Positions 34,907-43,972 of a stretch of DNA of 64,000 nt are shown one piece after another. Positions within the stretch are counted from its first letter, which is position 1, and each line of letters opens with the position of its first letter. The DNA comes from Saccharopolyspora phatthalungensis (GTDB lineage Bacteria > Actinomycetota > Actinomycetes > Mycobacteriales > Pseudonocardiaceae), in the NCBI RefSeq assembly GCF_014203395.1, contig NZ_JACHIW010000001.1, positions 2,418,001 to 2,482,000 of the forward strand, given 5' to 3'. Both the position numbers and the translations under genes were made by a program. Under the pieces are notes generated by a model. The model saw only the letters and a list, made by a program, of their open reading frames with translations. It searched no databases and had not been told where the DNA came from.

Positions 34907-34951
34907 TCCGGTTGCTTGATGACCGGTCGCTTGGTGACCGGTTACTTGGTG
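34907..34951. repeat. Three 15-bp tandem repeats upstream of the hadA-like gene
   Basis: Three consecutive 15-base units (34907-34921, 34922-34936, 34937-34951) follow the pattern ACCGGTNNCTTGGTG with one to three differences. They end 24 bases before the -10 element TAGCCT (34976-34981), which itself ends six bases before the GTG start at 34988. This position suits activator or repressor binding sites; replication slippage without function is also possible. Confidence 0.7.
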
Positions 34952-34987
34952 AAAGGGGCTTCTCACCTCGTCCGGTAGCCTGCGGGC

Positions 34988-35449
34988 GTGCCGCTTGACC
35001 AGTCATTCATCGGACGTGAGTACCCACCCACCGAGCCCTACGAGGTGGGCCGGGAGAAAATCCGCGAGTTCGCCACCGCGATCAAGGACGACTCCCCGCT
35101 GTACCGCGATACCGACGCCGCGAAGGCCGCCGGATACCCGGACGTGATCGCTCCGCCGACGTTCGCGGTGATCCTGTCGATGGCCGCGCACGACGTGATC
35201 GTCGAAGACCCGCAACTCGGCCTGGACTACGGCCGCGTGGTGCACGGGCAGCAGGAGTTCACCCACCACCGGCCGATCCGGGCCGGTGACCGGCTCGTCA
35301 CGGTGGTGCACGTGGACGACGTGAAAGCCCGCGCGGGCAACGACTTTCTGACGGTGCGGGCGGAAATCGTAACTGTCGCGGGCGAGCCGGTGTGCACCGC
35401 GAAGTCGATGCTGGTGGCCCGCGGCACGGCCGACGAGGAGGCGTCATGA
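34988..35449 (+). CDS. hadA: MaoC-like (R)-hydratase, HadA-type subunit
   Basis: A 153-residue hot-dog-fold protein beginning at GTG 34988. The start QSFIGREYPPTEPYEVGREKIREFATAI (key part EYPPTEPYEVGREKIREFA) is the standard N-terminus of HadA/HadC-like subunits. It lacks the catalytic D-x4-H pair and serves as the substrate-binding partner of the HadB-type subunit. TAGCCT six bases before the start points to a leaderless transcript. In mycobacteria HadAB dehydrate hydroxyacyl-ACP in the mycolate FAS-II system; if this organism lacks mycolates, as the context suggests, the pair must serve another acyl pathway. Confidence 0.88.
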   Translation: MPLDQSFIGREYPPTEPYEVGREKIREFATAIKDDSPLYRDTDAAKAAGYPDVIAPPTFAVILSMAAHDVIVEDPQLGLDYGRVVHGQQEFTHHRPIRAGDRLVTVVHVDDVKARAGNDFLTVRAEIVTVAGEPVCTAKSMLVARGTADEEAS

Positions 35450-35871
35450 GCGTGCGGATGTCCGAGGTCGCCGTCGGCGACCTGCTGCCGGAGCTGAGCG
35501 TCCCGCTCACCCGCGCCGACCTGGTCCGCTACGCGGGGGCCTCCGGCGACTTCAACCCGATCCACTGGAACGAGCGGTTCGCCACCGAGGTCGGCCTGCC
35601 CGATGTGATCGCGCACGGCATGCTCACCATGGCCGTTGCCGGTCGCCTGATCAGCCGGTGGACCGGCGACCCGGGCGCGATCTTGCACTACGGGGTCCGC
35701 TTCACCCGGCCGGTGGTGGTCCCCGATGACGGCACCGGCGCGCTGGTCGAGGTGACCGGCAAGATCGCGACGAAGAACGACGACGGGACCGTCAAGGTCA
35801 ACATCACGGCGCGCAGCGCGGACCAGGGCGTTCTCGGCGGCGCCACCGCCATCGTCCGCCTCCCCGAATAG
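35446..35871 (+). CDS. hadB: MaoC-family (R)-hydratase, HadB-type catalytic subunit
   Basis: A 141-residue hot-dog-fold hydratase whose ATG overlaps the hadA stop by four bases. The hydratase-2 motif is intact in GDFNPIHWNERFATEVGLPDVIAHGM, with catalytic Asp and His five residues apart (D-FNPI-H). It forms the active heterodimer with the upstream subunit. No hadC follows, unlike in mycobacteria. The gene ends about 75 bases before the convergent aminotransferase. Confidence 0.9.
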   Translation: MSVRMSEVAVGDLLPELSVPLTRADLVRYAGASGDFNPIHWNERFATEVGLPDVIAHGMLTMAVAGRLISRWTGDPGAILHYGVRFTRPVVVPDDGTGALVEVTGKIATKNDDGTVKVNITARSADQGVLGGATAIVRLPE

Positions 35872-35946
35872 CGAAACGCGTGCGGGGCATCCTCGGCCGA
35901 AATGGCATGGGCGCCCCGCGCGCGATCTCGAAAAGGTGCTGGACGA

Positions 35947-37176
35947 TTACTTGGCTTCGGCGAGAAGTTCAGCCATTCGAGTCACGCCGGTGACGAGGTC
36001 CTCGTCGCCCAGGGCGTAGGAGAGGCGGAAGTAGCCAGGCGTGCCGAAAGCCTCGCCCGGGACGACCGCGACCTCGGCCTGCTCCAGCACCAGGGCGGCC
36101 AGCTCCACGCTGGTCTGCGGCCGGAGACCGCGGATCTCCTTGCCCAACAGGCTCTTCACCGACGGGTACGCGTAGAACGCGCCCTGCGGCTCCGGGCAGC
36201 TGACGCCGGGGATCGCCGAGAGCAGTTCGACCATCTTGCGGCGGCGGCGGTCGAACGCCGAGCGCATCTCCGCGACCGCGTCCAGCGAGCCGCTGACGGC
36301 TTCCAGTGCGGCCCGCTGCGAGACGTTGGCGACGTTGGACGACAGGTGCGACTGCAAGTTACTCGCGGCCTTGATGACGTCCGACGGGCCGATCATCCAG
36401 CCCACCCGCCAACCGGTCATGGCGTAGGTCTTGGCGACCCCGTTGAGCACCACGCAGGTGTCGGCGAGCTCGGGCACCACGGTGGGCATCGAGACATGCC
36501 GGGCGTCGCCGTAGACCAGGTGCTCGTAGATCTCGTCGGTGACCACCCAGATGCCGTGCTCCACGGCCCAGCGGCCGATCGCCTCGACCTGCTCCGGCGG
36601 GTAGATGGCGCCGGTCGGGTTCGACGGCGAGTTGAACAGCAGCACCTTGGTGCGCGGGGTCCGCGCGGCCTCCAACTGCTCGACGGAGACCAGGTAACCG
36701 GTCGACTCGTCGGCGGACACCACCACCGGAACACCGCCCGGCAGGGTGATCGCCTCGGGGTAGGTGGTCCAGTACGGCGCGGGCAGCAGGACCTCGTCGC
36801 CCGGGTCGATCAGGGTCTGAAACGCCTGGTAGACGGCCTGCTTGCCGCCATTGGTCACCAGCACCTGACTGGCCTGCACGGTGTAGTCGGAATCGCGCCG
36901 GGTCTTCGTGGCGATGGCCTCGCGCAGCTCCGGCAGGCCGGCCGCCGGGCTGTAGCGGTGGTTCTTCGGGTCGGAGCAGGCGGCGATGGCGGCGTCCACG
37001 ATCGCCTGCGGCGTCGGGAAGTCCGGCTCGCCGGCGCCGAACCCGATCACCGGTCGGCCGGCCGCCTTGAGGGCCTTCGCCTTGGCGTCCACGGCCAGCG
37101 TGGCGGACTCGCTGATCCCGCCGATCCGCGCGGAGACCCGCGACTTGGTCTGTTGGTCTGTCTGAGGTGCGGCCAT
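35947..37176 (-). CDS. aspC: Class I/II PLP-dependent aminotransferase, probably aspartate aminotransferase
   Basis: A 409-residue fold-type I aminotransferase. Diagnostic parts are [36 protein letters not shown], the DEIYEHLVY loop and the PLP lysine in [15 protein letters not shown]; the C-terminal arginine is in GYFRLSYAL. This matches bacterial aspartate (or prephenate) aminotransferases of the I-beta type. ATG 37176 is preferred over a start 15 codons upstream. CAGGAT ends six bases before the ATG, so it may be leaderless. It lies between hadB and tRNA-Trp on the opposite strand, where mycobacteria have no such gene. Confidence 0.88.
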   Translation of the reverse strand: MAAPQTDQQTKSRVSARIGGISESATLAVDAKAKALKAAGRPVIGFGAGEPDFPTPQAIVDAAIAACSDPKNHRYSPAAGLPELREAIATKTRRDSDYTVQASQVLVTNGGKQAVYQAFQTLIDPGDEVLLPAPYWTTYPEAITLPGGVPVVVSADESTGYLVSVEQLEAARTPRTKVLLFNSPSNPTGAIYPPEQVEAIGRWAVEHGIWVVTDEIYEHLVYGDARHVSMPTVVPELADTCVVLNGVAKTYAMTGWRVGWMIGPSDVIKAASNLQSHLSSNVANVSQRAALEAVSGSLDAVAEMRSAFDRRRRKMVELLSAIPGVSCPEPQGAFYAYPSVKSLLGKEIRGLRPQTSVELAALVLEQAEVAVVPGEAFGTPGYFRLSYALGDEDLVTGVTRMAELLAEAK

Positions 37177-37382
37177 ACCTGCATCCTGGCAGACACGACT
37201 GTCCTCCAACACGCTGCCCACCAGCGGCGAAGTTGTTCATGAGCCGACACGGGGGGTGCCGTTGGAGCAAGGTCGTCGTCGTGCCGTACACTTTCGAACC
37301 TGGGATGCCTGAACACCGTGGAACCCCGGTTCCGGGGCCGGTGGCGGGCGTCCCGAACGCGGTCGAGGTCCAGGGCCGCAAA

Positions 37383-37454
<72 letters not shown>

Positions 37455-37484
37455 CGTCGATGCGACGGTGAGCGGAGGATGGGC

Positions 37485-37895
37485 GTGAGCGAGGACCGCG
37501 AGCAGGAGCAGGGCGGAGCGCGTAATGACGCTGCCCGTCCGTCCAGCGCCGCGGCGCGGCGCGAGCGCCGTGCCTCCGCCCGCCCGGCCGGTCGCAAGGG
37601 CCGGTCCGGCGAGTCGGGTCCGGCCGGAGCCGACCCGGCGCGCACAACTGAGTCGAAGGGTCGACCGACCCCCTCGCGGGACGGTCGGCAGGGTCGGGTT
37701 TCGCTGTTCCGGAAGGTCGGACGCTTCCTGCGCGAGGTCGTCGCCGAACTGCGCAAGGTCATCTGGCCGACGCGCAAGGCGCTGACGACCTACACCCTCG
37801 TGGTGCTGGTTTTCGTCAGCATCATGGTGGCGTTCGTGGCCGGCGTGGACGTGCTCTTCGCCAGGGGCGTGGGCTGGCTGTTCGGCTCCGGCTGA
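37485..37895 (+). CDS. secE: Preprotein translocase subunit SecE
   Basis: A 136-residue SecE with a polar, basic N-terminal extension of about 75 residues and the conserved C-terminal domain: [20 protein letters not shown] amphipathic helix followed by a membrane helix ([19 protein letters not shown]). GTG 37485 was chosen because GGAGG (37474-37478) lies six bases before it; ATG 37479 overlaps that site. It stabilises SecY in the translocon. Confidence 0.93.
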   Translation: MSEDREQEQGGARNDAARPSSAAARRERRASARPAGRKGRSGESGPAGADPARTTESKGRPTPSRDGRQGRVSLFRKVGRFLREVVAELRKVIWPTRKALTTYTLVVLVFVSIMVAFVAGVDVLFARGVGWLFGSG

Positions 37896-37977
37896 ACGGC
37901 TCAGGACCCGCGCTAGGTGGTGCCGGCGGCGGAGCAACGACCCGGCACGCAACGCACGAGAGGAAGCGAGACCGACT

Positions 37978-38805
37978 GTGACCTCCCACGAGGGCCAGGA
38001 ATCCACCGGCCTCACCGACGAGCAGGTGCAGCCCGAGGCCGACCAGGTCGAGGCGACCGCGGACTCGGTCGACGCAGTCGATTCCGCGGACGGCGCCGAG
38101 TCCGGCGAGGACACCGGTTCGGCCGACGAGACCGAGGCGCCGGCCGAGGCCGAGGCCGCGAGTGCCGATGAAACCGACGAAACCGCCGAGGAAGAGCCGG
38201 ACCCGGTCGAGGAGCTCCGCGCCGCGCTGCGCCGCGCCCCGGGCGACTGGTACGTCGTGCACTCCTACGCGGGCTACGAGAACAAGGTCAAGACCAACCT
38301 CGAAACGCGGGCCCAGACGCTCGACGTCGAGGACTTCATCTTCCAGGTCGAGGTGCCGACCGAAGAGGTCACCGAGATCAAGAACGGCCAGCGCAAGCTG
38401 GTGCAGCGCAAGGTGCTGCCCGGCTACATCCTGGTGCGGATGGAGCTCAACGACGCGTCCTGGAGCGCGGTGCGGAACACGCCGGGCGTCACCGGCTTCG
38501 TCGGCGCCACCTCCAAGCCGTCGCCGCTGACCATCGACGAGGTGCTGAAGTTCCTGGCGCCGCAGGTCGAGGAGAAGAAGGCCGAGGCCGGCAAGAAGAC
38601 CGCCGCCCAGGCTGCGGCCAAGCCCGCCGTCGAGGTCGACTTCGAGGTCGGCGAGTCCGTCACCGTGATGGACGGGCCGTTCGCGACACTGCCCGCGACG
38701 ATCAACGAGGTCAACCCGGACGCCCAGAAGCTCAAGGTGCTGGTGTCGATCTTCGGCCGCGAAACGCCGGTTGAGCTGTCGTTCAACCAGGTTTCCAAGA
38801 TCTGA
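37978..38805 (+). CDS. nusG: Transcription termination/antitermination protein NusG
   Basis: A 275-residue NusG with an acidic N-terminal extension of about 80 residues (rich in Glu, Asp and Ala), the NGN domain ([21 protein letters not shown], key [11 protein letters not shown]) and a C-terminal KOW domain ([19 protein letters not shown]). Acidic extensions of this kind are typical of actinomycete NusG. GTG 37978 follows AGAGGAAG at a somewhat long spacing. It couples RNA polymerase to ribosomes and Rho. Confidence 0.93.
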   Translation: MTSHEGQESTGLTDEQVQPEADQVEATADSVDAVDSADGAESGEDTGSADETEAPAEAEAASADETDETAEEEPDPVEELRAALRRAPGDWYVVHSYAGYENKVKTNLETRAQTLDVEDFIFQVEVPTEEVTEIKNGQRKLVQRKVLPGYILVRMELNDASWSAVRNTPGVTGFVGATSKPSPLTIDEVLKFLAPQVEEKKAEAGKKTAAQAAAKPAVEVDFEVGESVTVMDGPFATLPATINEVNPDAQKLKVLVSIFGRETPVELSFNQVSKI

Positions 38806-38961
38806 CCGTCCTCCCCGGTGCGGGAGCGCGGCGGCTGCGCGTGGATCTGGCAGGACCCGCGCGCAGAACCGGGCGATGCCACCGTTTCGTGGTCTCGCCA
38901 GATTCGGCCCCGCCATTAGGCGGGACCGGGTAACCGGATAGCGAAGACACAGGAAGCAAAC

Positions 38962-39396
38962 ATGCCGCCCAAGAAGAAGAAGCTCGCAGCGATCATCAAG
39001 CTGCAGATCCAGGCCGGCCAGGCCAACCCGGCCCCGCCGGTCGGCCCGGCGCTGGGTCAGCACGGCGTCAACATCATGGAGTTCTGCAAGGCCTACAACG
39101 CCGCCACGGAGAACCAGCGTGGCAACGTCGTGCCGGTCGAGATCTCCGTGTTCGAGGACCGCTCCTTCAGCTTCGCGCTGAAGACCCCGCCGGCCGCCAA
39201 GCTGCTGCTCAAGGCGGCGGGTGTGGCCAAGGGCAGCGGCGAGCCGCACAAGACCAAGGTCGGCAAGGTCTCTATGGACCAGGTCCGCGAGATCGCGCAG
39301 ACCAAGATGGCCGACCTCAACGCCAACGACATCGACCAGGCCGCCAAGATCATCGCCGGCACCGCTCGGTCGATGGGCCTGACGGTCGAGGGCTGA
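38962..39396 (+). CDS. rplK: 50S ribosomal protein L11
   Basis: A 144-residue L11. The N-terminal proline-rich segment [20 protein letters not shown] and the C-terminal rRNA-binding part ending [11 protein letters not shown] are standard. ATG 38962 is preceded by AGGAAG. The 156-base gap to nusG carries a small CCCGCC/GGCGGG hairpin that might be part of the leader. Confidence 0.97.
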   Translation: MPPKKKKLAAIIKLQIQAGQANPAPPVGPALGQHGVNIMEFCKAYNAATENQRGNVVPVEISVFEDRSFSFALKTPPAAKLLLKAAGVAKGSGEPHKTKVGKVSMDQVREIAQTKMADLNANDIDQAAKIIAGTARSMGLTVEG

Positions 39397-39433
39397 CCCA
39401 CAGCCGGAGACGGCGAGGCAAGAACGCTGTGGG
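39397..39433 (+). other. Hairpin between rplK and rplA
   Basis: CCCACAGC (39397-39404) pairs with GCTGTGGG (39426-39433) directly after the rplK stop. It has no U-tract and lies inside the ribosomal-protein operon, so RNA processing or feedback binding by L1 is conceivable. Confidence 0.35.
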
Positions 39434-39490
39434 AGGGCTCCTAGCGCAGCCCGACCAACCACAACTGATCCACCTTCGATAGGGACAGAA

Positions 39491-40201
39491 ATGGCAAAGC
39501 GCAGCAAGGCATACCAGCAGGCGGCCGAGCTCGTCGATCGGACGCGGCTGTACGCGCCGACGGAAGCCGCCGAGCTGGCCAAGAAGACCGCCAAGGTCAA
39601 GTACGACGCCACCGTCGAGGTGGCGTTGCGGCTGGGCGTCGACCCCCGCAAGGCAGACCAGATGGTCCGCGGCACCGTGAACCTGCCGCACGGCACTGGT
39701 AAGACTGCCCGCGTCATCGTGTTCGCCGTCGGCGACAAGGCCGCTGAGGCCGAGGCCGCCGGTGCGGACGCGATTGGTTCCGATGACCTGATCGAGCGCA
39801 TTCAGGGCGGCTGGCTCGATTTCGACGCGGCGATCGCCACCCCGGACCAGATGGCCAAGGTCGGCAAGATCGCGCGGGTGCTCGGCCCGCGCGGCCTGAT
39901 GCCGAACCCGAAGACCGGCACCGTCACCCCGAACGTCACCAAGGCGGTCGCGGACATCAAGGGCGGTAAGATCAACTTCCGCGTCGACAAGCAGGCCAAC
40001 CTGCACTTCATCATCGGCAAGGTGTCCTTCGACACCGCGAAGCTGGTGGAGAACTACGCGGCGGCGCTGGACGAGATCCTGCGCGCCAAGCCGTCGGTGT
40101 CGAAGGGCCGGTACCTGAAGAAGGTCACCTTCACCACGACGATGGGACCGGGCATCCCGGTGGACCCGAGCGCGACTCGCGGTCTGTCGGCCTCTGCCTG
40201 A
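39491..40201 (+). CDS. rplA: 50S ribosomal protein L1
   Basis: A 236-residue L1 with the conserved core [20 protein letters not shown] and [17 protein letters not shown] 39491 is preceded by AGGGACAG. It ends the rplK-rplA operon, and a strong bidirectional terminator follows. Confidence 0.97.
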   Translation: MAKRSKAYQQAAELVDRTRLYAPTEAAELAKKTAKVKYDATVEVALRLGVDPRKADQMVRGTVNLPHGTGKTARVIVFAVGDKAAEAEAAGADAIGSDDLIERIQGGWLDFDAAIATPDQMAKVGKIARVLGPRGLMPNPKTGTVTPNVTKAVADIKGGKINFRVDKQANLHFIIGKVSFDTAKLVENYAAALDEILRAKPSVSKGRYLKKVTFTTTMGPGIPVDPSATRGLSASA

Positions 40202-40218
40202 CCCGCTGAAGTTCCGCC

Positions 40219-40258
40219 GAGAAGGGCGGGCCGACCGCACGGTCGGCCCGCCCTTCTC
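40219..40258. terminator. Bidirectional terminator between rplA and the convergent gene
   Basis: A perfect 18-bp stem (40219-40236 with 40241-40258) with a four-base loop GCAC. It lies 17 bases after the rplA stop and 25 bases after the end of the convergent gene on the other strand, so it serves both. Confidence 0.85.
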
Positions 40259-40282
40259 GCCTTCCGAACTGGGGAAACCGGG

Positions 40283-41125
40283 TCAGCCGCAACTGGCGGC
40301 TTGCAGTGCGTAGGCGCTGATCGTCCAGCCGCCGTCGGGCTGCTGGGTGAGCTTGAAACTGCCGAGCAGGGGGCCGCCGCCGACCTGCATCCGGCAGCCG
40401 AGGACCTGCGCTTCGGGGCCGACGATCGTCACCGCGTTGTGGTCGAACTTCGGGTTCGCGTAGGCGCCGGGGTCCGAAATCCGGTCGTGCACCTGGCGGG
40501 CCGCGGTGGGGCAGTCCGGGGCTTGGTAGGCGGCGGCGAAGCCGGATTCGCCTGCCGGGTCGAACAGATCGCATGCCCGTTCCGGATCCGGTCCGCGCAG
40601 CCAGTTGTAGACGCCGCGCACCGCCTGCTGCGGATTCGTCGACTTCACCGGCACCGAATCGACCGGCACACCCCCGCCCGTCCCGGTGCCACCGTCACCG
40701 GAGCCGCTGCCGCCGCTGAAGTAGTAGTCGATCGCGTACGGGATCAGCAGCAGCGCGAGCAGCAGGTAGATAAGGCGGCGGACGATCTTGTAGCGCAGCA
40801 GCCGCAAGGCCCGTTTCCACCAGGGCGTTTTCGGCTTCGCCGCCGGGGGCGCGCCCGTCGGCGGCACCGCGACGTCGCCGCCCTGAGTCTGCTGCCACTC
40901 GCGGAACTTCTGGAATTCCAGGAACTGCTGGTACTGCCGGAACTCCTCATCGGCGGCGGGCTGCTGCCGACGAGCCGACGACGCCGAGTCGGCGGCCACG
41001 ACGTCGGCCCCGACGCTGTCCACGACTTCGGCGTCGACGACCTCCGCCGTACCCGGTTTCGCCGGTAGGCTCGCGTCGGCATCCGGCGGCGTGGGTCGCT
41101 CGTTCTGATCAGCCACGCCCCACAT
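40283..41125 (-). CDS. Single-span membrane protein with NTF2-like extracytoplasmic domain
   Basis: A 280-residue protein of unknown function. Residues 1-105 are polar and probably cytoplasmic with a coiled glutamine-rich part (EEFRQYQQFLEFQKFREWQQ), residues about 117-135 form one membrane helix, a glycine/serine linker follows, and the last about 115 residues (from QQAVRGVYNWLRG to the end) resemble the NTF2/SnoaL-like domains common on actinobacterial surface proteins, with three or four cysteines. ATG 41125 or the in-frame GTG 41116 is the start; no clear ribosome-binding site decides. A longer open frame up to 42097 only shadows rplJ. It lies antisense between rplA and rplJ. Confidence 0.75.
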   Translation of the reverse strand: MWGVADQNERPTPPDADASLPAKPGTAEVVDAEVVDSVGADVVAADSASSARRQQPAADEEFRQYQQFLEFQKFREWQQTQGGDVAVPPTGAPPAAKPKTPWWKRALRLLRYKIVRRLIYLLLALLLIPYAIDYYFSGGSGSGDGGTGTGGGVPVDSVPVKSTNPQQAVRGVYNWLRGPDPERACDLFDPAGESGFAAAYQAPDCPTAARQVHDRISDPGAYANPKFDHNAVTIVGPEAQVLGCRMQVGGGPLLGSFKLTQQPDGGWTISAYALQAASCG

Positions 41126-41289
41126 GATGCCCGCCCGTGCGGCCAAGGTCATCACCGGTGATTCGGGGCCTCGGTGGTCCGCGACGATGTCGCGCGGTCG
41201 GCCCGGGAAGTTCGCGGCCGATGCGGCTCTCGACCGCCGGATTCCGGGGTGCCTGGAAGTTCCCGAATCGCGTCGCGTACCCTGGGGAA

Positions 41290-41506
41290 GGTTCCACCCA
41301 AGACCGCTGGTCTTCTCCGTGCCCTGACAAGGGCGGGGAGAACTAAGGTCCCGTGAGATGCGGGCGGCCCGCGCAGGAGGGACGAGGCTATCCGTGCGCG
41401 CCCGCGCGCCCATGATCTTGACGCCCCGTGCTTGCTGCGCCGGGGCGTTTTGTCGTCTCAGGACCGGCTGGATGCGGATCACAGTCGGAAATAGAGAGGA
41501 GGCGAC
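41290..41506 (+). ncRNA. rplJ-rplL leader with attenuator (L10-leader type)
   Basis: A candidate -10 TACCCT (41278-41283) opens a leader of about 220 bases with no gene. It contains the GGAGGGACGAGGCTA stretch typical of the L10-binding site and then a terminator-like hairpin: ACGCCCCG (41421-41428) with CGGGGCGT (41441-41448) followed by TTTTG. This is the expected layout for autogenous control of rplJL by L10-(L12)4. Assignment to the L10-leader family is by pattern, not by covariance search. Confidence 0.6.
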
Positions 41507-42031
41507 ATGGCGAAGCCCGACAAGGTTGATGCGGTCACCGAGATCGCGGAGCGGTTCAACACCGCGACCGCTGCCGTCGTGACCGAGTACCGCGGGCTGT
41601 CCATGGCGAAGCTGTCTGAGCTGCGCCGTGCCCTCGGTGCGGGCGCGACCTACCGTGTCGCGAAGAACACGCTGGTCAAGCGTGCCGCCGAGCAGTCCGG
41701 CGTCGAAGGCCTCGACGACCTGTTCGTCGGTCCGACCGCCATCGCCTTCGTGGAGGGCGAGCCGGTCGACGCGGCCAAGGCGCTGAAAGAGTTCGCCAAG
41801 GACAACAACGCCCTGGTGATCAAGGGCGGTTACATGGACGGCCGCGCGCTGTCCGTGTCCGAGGTCGAGAGCATTGCCGACCTCGACTCCCGCGAGGTCA
41901 CCCTGTCCAAGTTGGCCGGTGCCATGAAGGCCAAGATGGGCCAGGCCGCCGCGCTGTTCGCCGCGCCGGCGACCAAGGTGGCTCGGTTGGCTGTCGCCCT
42001 GCAGGACAAGAAGGGCGACGCCGACGCCTGA
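41507..42031 (+). CDS. rplJ: 50S ribosomal protein L10
   Basis: A 174-residue L10. [17 protein letters not shown] at the start, [17 protein letters not shown] and the C-terminal helix region that binds L7/L12 dimers are present. ATG 41507 is preceded by AGAGAGGAGG. The gene follows the attenuated leader and is co-transcribed with rplL. Confidence 0.97.
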   Translation: MAKPDKVDAVTEIAERFNTATAAVVTEYRGLSMAKLSELRRALGAGATYRVAKNTLVKRAAEQSGVEGLDDLFVGPTAIAFVEGEPVDAAKALKEFAKDNNALVIKGGYMDGRALSVSEVESIADLDSREVTLSKLAGAMKAKMGQAAALFAAPATKVARLAVALQDKKGDADA

Positions 42032-42071
42032 GTCCCCGGTGGACGTGGTTGTCGGTCGCAGAAAAACCCCA

Positions 42072-42094
42072 CCCGGACACTGCCGGTGTCCGGG
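42072..42094 (+). other. Hairpin between rplJ and rplL
   Basis: CCCGGACAC pairs with GTGTCCGGG across a short loop. It lacks a U-tract and ends 24 bases before the rplL start. It may mark an RNA-processing site or tune rplL expression. Confidence 0.4.
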
Positions 42095-42118
42095 CATCGA
42101 ACGGAAAGGAACGCCGTC

Positions 42119-42505
42119 GTGGCGAAGCTGAGCAACGAAGAGCTGTTGGACATCTTCAAGGAGATGACCCTCCTGGAGCTGACGGGCTTCGTGAAGGAGT
42201 TCGAGGAGACCTTCGACGTCACCGCCGCCGCCCCGGCCGCGGTCGTGGCCGGCCCGGCCGCCGGTGGCGCTGCCCCGGCCGCTGAGGAGCAGGACGAGTT
42301 CGACGTCGTCCTCGAGGGCGCTGGCGACAAGAAGATCCAGGTCATCAAGGTCGTCCGCGAGATCGTTTCGGGCCTGGGCCTGAAGGAGGCCAAGGAGCTC
42401 GTCGAGGGCGCCCCGAAGCCGATCCTGGAGAAGGTCGACAAGGAGAAGGCCGAAGAAGCCAAGGGCAAGCTGGAAGACGCCGGCGCGTCGGTCTCCCTCA
42501 AGTGA
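42119..42505 (+). CDS. rplL: 50S ribosomal protein L7/L12
   Basis: A 128-residue stalk protein: helical N-terminal dimerisation domain ([20 protein letters not shown], key part), alanine-rich hinge ([20 protein letters not shown]) and C-terminal factor-binding domain ([20 protein letters not shown]). GTG 42119 follows GGAAAGGAACG. Very high conservation makes this certain. A terminator follows at 42524-42560. Confidence 0.97.
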   Translation: MAKLSNEELLDIFKEMTLLELTGFVKEFEETFDVTAAAPAAVVAGPAAGGAAPAAEEQDEFDVVLEGAGDKKIQVIKVVREIVSGLGLKEAKELVEGAPKPILEKVDKEKAEEAKGKLEDAGASVSLK

Positions 42506-42523
42506 GCAGCTGACTCCCGGTCA

Positions 42524-42560
42524 AAGGCGGGCACTCGCAGTCGCGGGTGCCCGTCTTTTT
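42524..42560 (+). terminator. Intrinsic terminator after rplL
   Basis: GGCGGGCACTCGC pairs with GCGGGTGCCCGT across AGTC with two imperfect positions and is followed by five T residues. It ends the rplJL transcript and precedes the mce operon. Confidence 0.8.
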
Positions 42561-42754
42561 GCTTTGCGGAATAGCGAATCGCAATTTATCGGACAAATCC
42601 AGGGGCCCGCCGAATCCGACCGAACTGACGAGTAACCCACCCGCGTCGAGCTCGTTGCATAGGTGTGACGCCGCTGGCCTTCGTTATGCGCGTCACCTGT
42701 GCCAGGCTGCCTTTCCGGGACGACCCGGTGGCATCGAGGGACGCGGAGGTTCGG
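42561..42754. other. Intergenic region before the mce operon
   Basis: About 190 bases that must hold the mce promoter. GGTGTGACGC (about 42661-42670) and GCGTCACCTGT (about 42691-42701) form an imperfect inverted repeat with AGGTG/CACCT ends, a possible regulator site. No clear -10/-35 pair was identified. The frame open from 42665 lacks a ribosome-binding site and is not taken as the start. Confidence 0.4.
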
Positions 42755-43972
42755 ATGGGCGTCGAGGTGGTCGTCGACGGACTGTCGAAGTCCTTCGGCG
42801 CGCAGACCATCTGGCGGGATGTCACGCTGACGCTTCCTCCCGGCGAGATCAGCGTGCTGCTGGGGCCGTCCGGCACCGGGAAATCGGTGTTCCTGAAGTC
42901 CCTGGTCGGTTTGCTGAAACCGGAGTCGGGGCGGGTGGTCATCAACGGGGTGGACATCTGCACCTGTTCGGAACGCAAGCTCTACGAGATCCGCAAGCTA
43001 TTCGGCGTGCTGTTCCAGGACGGTGCGCTGTTCGGTTCAATGAACCTGTACGACAACATCGCGTTCCCGCTTCGCGAGCACACCCGCAAGAGCGAGGCCG
43101 AAATCCGCAATGTGGTGCTTGAGAAGATGGAGATGGTCGGTCTTCTCGGTGCCGAGGAGAAGGTGCCCGGCGAAATTTCCGGCGGCATGCGAAAGCGGGC
43201 CGGGCTGGCCCGCGCGCTGGTGCTGGATCCCGAGATCATTTTGTTCGACGAGCCGGATTCCGGGCTCGACCCGGTGCGCACCGCGCTGCTGAACCAGTTG
43301 ATCGTCGACCTGAATGCGCAGATCGACGCGACGTTCCTGATCGTCACGCACGACATCAACACCGCGCGGACGGTGCCGGACAACATCGGCATGCTGTTCA
43401 GCCGCAACCTGGTGATGTTCGGGCCGCGCGAGGTGCTGCTCACCTCGACCGAGCCGGTGGTGGAGCAGTTCCTCAACGGCCGGCCGCAGGGCCCGATCGG
43501 GATGAGCGAGGAGAAAGACGCCGCACAGGCCGCGGCCGAGCTGGCGCAATTGCGCGGCGCCGATCTCGGCGTGCCGCAGATCATGCCGCAGTTGGAAGTC
43601 ACGCCGGGGCTGCCGGACCGCACGGCGGTCGGCCGTCGCAAGGACCGCGTACTGCGCCAACTTCACACGCTGGCCCCGGCCGCCCAGCAGGAGATCCTGA
43701 AGACACTGACCCCGGAGGAGCTGGCGCGCTGCGGCTTCGCCGGTCCGGCGACCGGGGTATGGCCGCAGCGGACCGAACCGGTGCAAGTGCGGGGCCCGGG
43801 TTGGCCACCGGCCGCGGACGTCGCCGAAGTGCCGCAGCGGGTACGCCCGTCGCCGCGGCCGAGGCAGCCGGAACCGGCTCCGGCGGAACCGCCGTGGCAC
43901 GCCGGATACCGGCCGGAACCGGCCGAGCAACCACGACGTCGTTGGTTTGGTCGTAAGCGGGGTGAGCCGTGA
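42755..43972 (+). CDS. mceG: Mce-system ABC transporter ATP-binding protein (MceG/Mkl)
   Basis: A 405-residue ATPase that energises lipid import through the Mce complex. Walker A GPSGTGKS, the signature EISGGMRKRAGLARAL and Walker B ILFDEPDSGLDPVRT are complete; the DSGLDP version is typical of MlaF/Mkl. The ABC domain spans residues 1-250; a proline-rich tail of about 150 residues follows. ATG 42755 is preceded by GCGGAGG. In M. tuberculosis the shared ATPase Mkl also lies just after rplL, but separate from the mce operons; here it is the first gene of the operon and overlaps yrbE by four bases. Confidence 0.93.
   Translation: MGVEVVVDGLSKSFGAQTIWRDVTLTLPPGEISVLLGPSGTGKSVFLKSLVGLLKPESGRVVINGVDICTCSERKLYEIRKLFGVLFQDGALFGSMNLYDNIAFPLREHTRKSEAEIRNVVLEKMEMVGLLGAEEKVPGEISGGMRKRAGLARALVLDPEIILFDEPDSGLDPVRTALLNQLIVDLNAQIDATFLIVTHDINTARTVPDNIGMLFSRNLVMFGPREVLLTSTEPVVEQFLNGRPQGPIGMSEEKDAAQAAAELAQLRGADLGVPQIMPQLEVTPGLPDRTAVGRRKDRVLRQLHTLAPAAQQEILKTLTPEELARCGFAGPATGVWPQRTEPVQVRGPGWPPAADVAEVPQRVRPSPRPRQPEPAPAEPPWHAGYRPEPAEQPRRRWFGRKRGEP

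Noticed and set aside
37822..39801. A 659-codon minus-strand open frame opposite secE-nusG-rplK-rplA
   Set aside because: Covers four certain genes on the plus strand and has no recognisable domain.
41126..42097. N-terminal extension of the minus-strand membrane protein to 604 residues
   Set aside because: The extension is antisense to rplJ and its leader; the natural polar N-terminus begins at 41125 or 41116.
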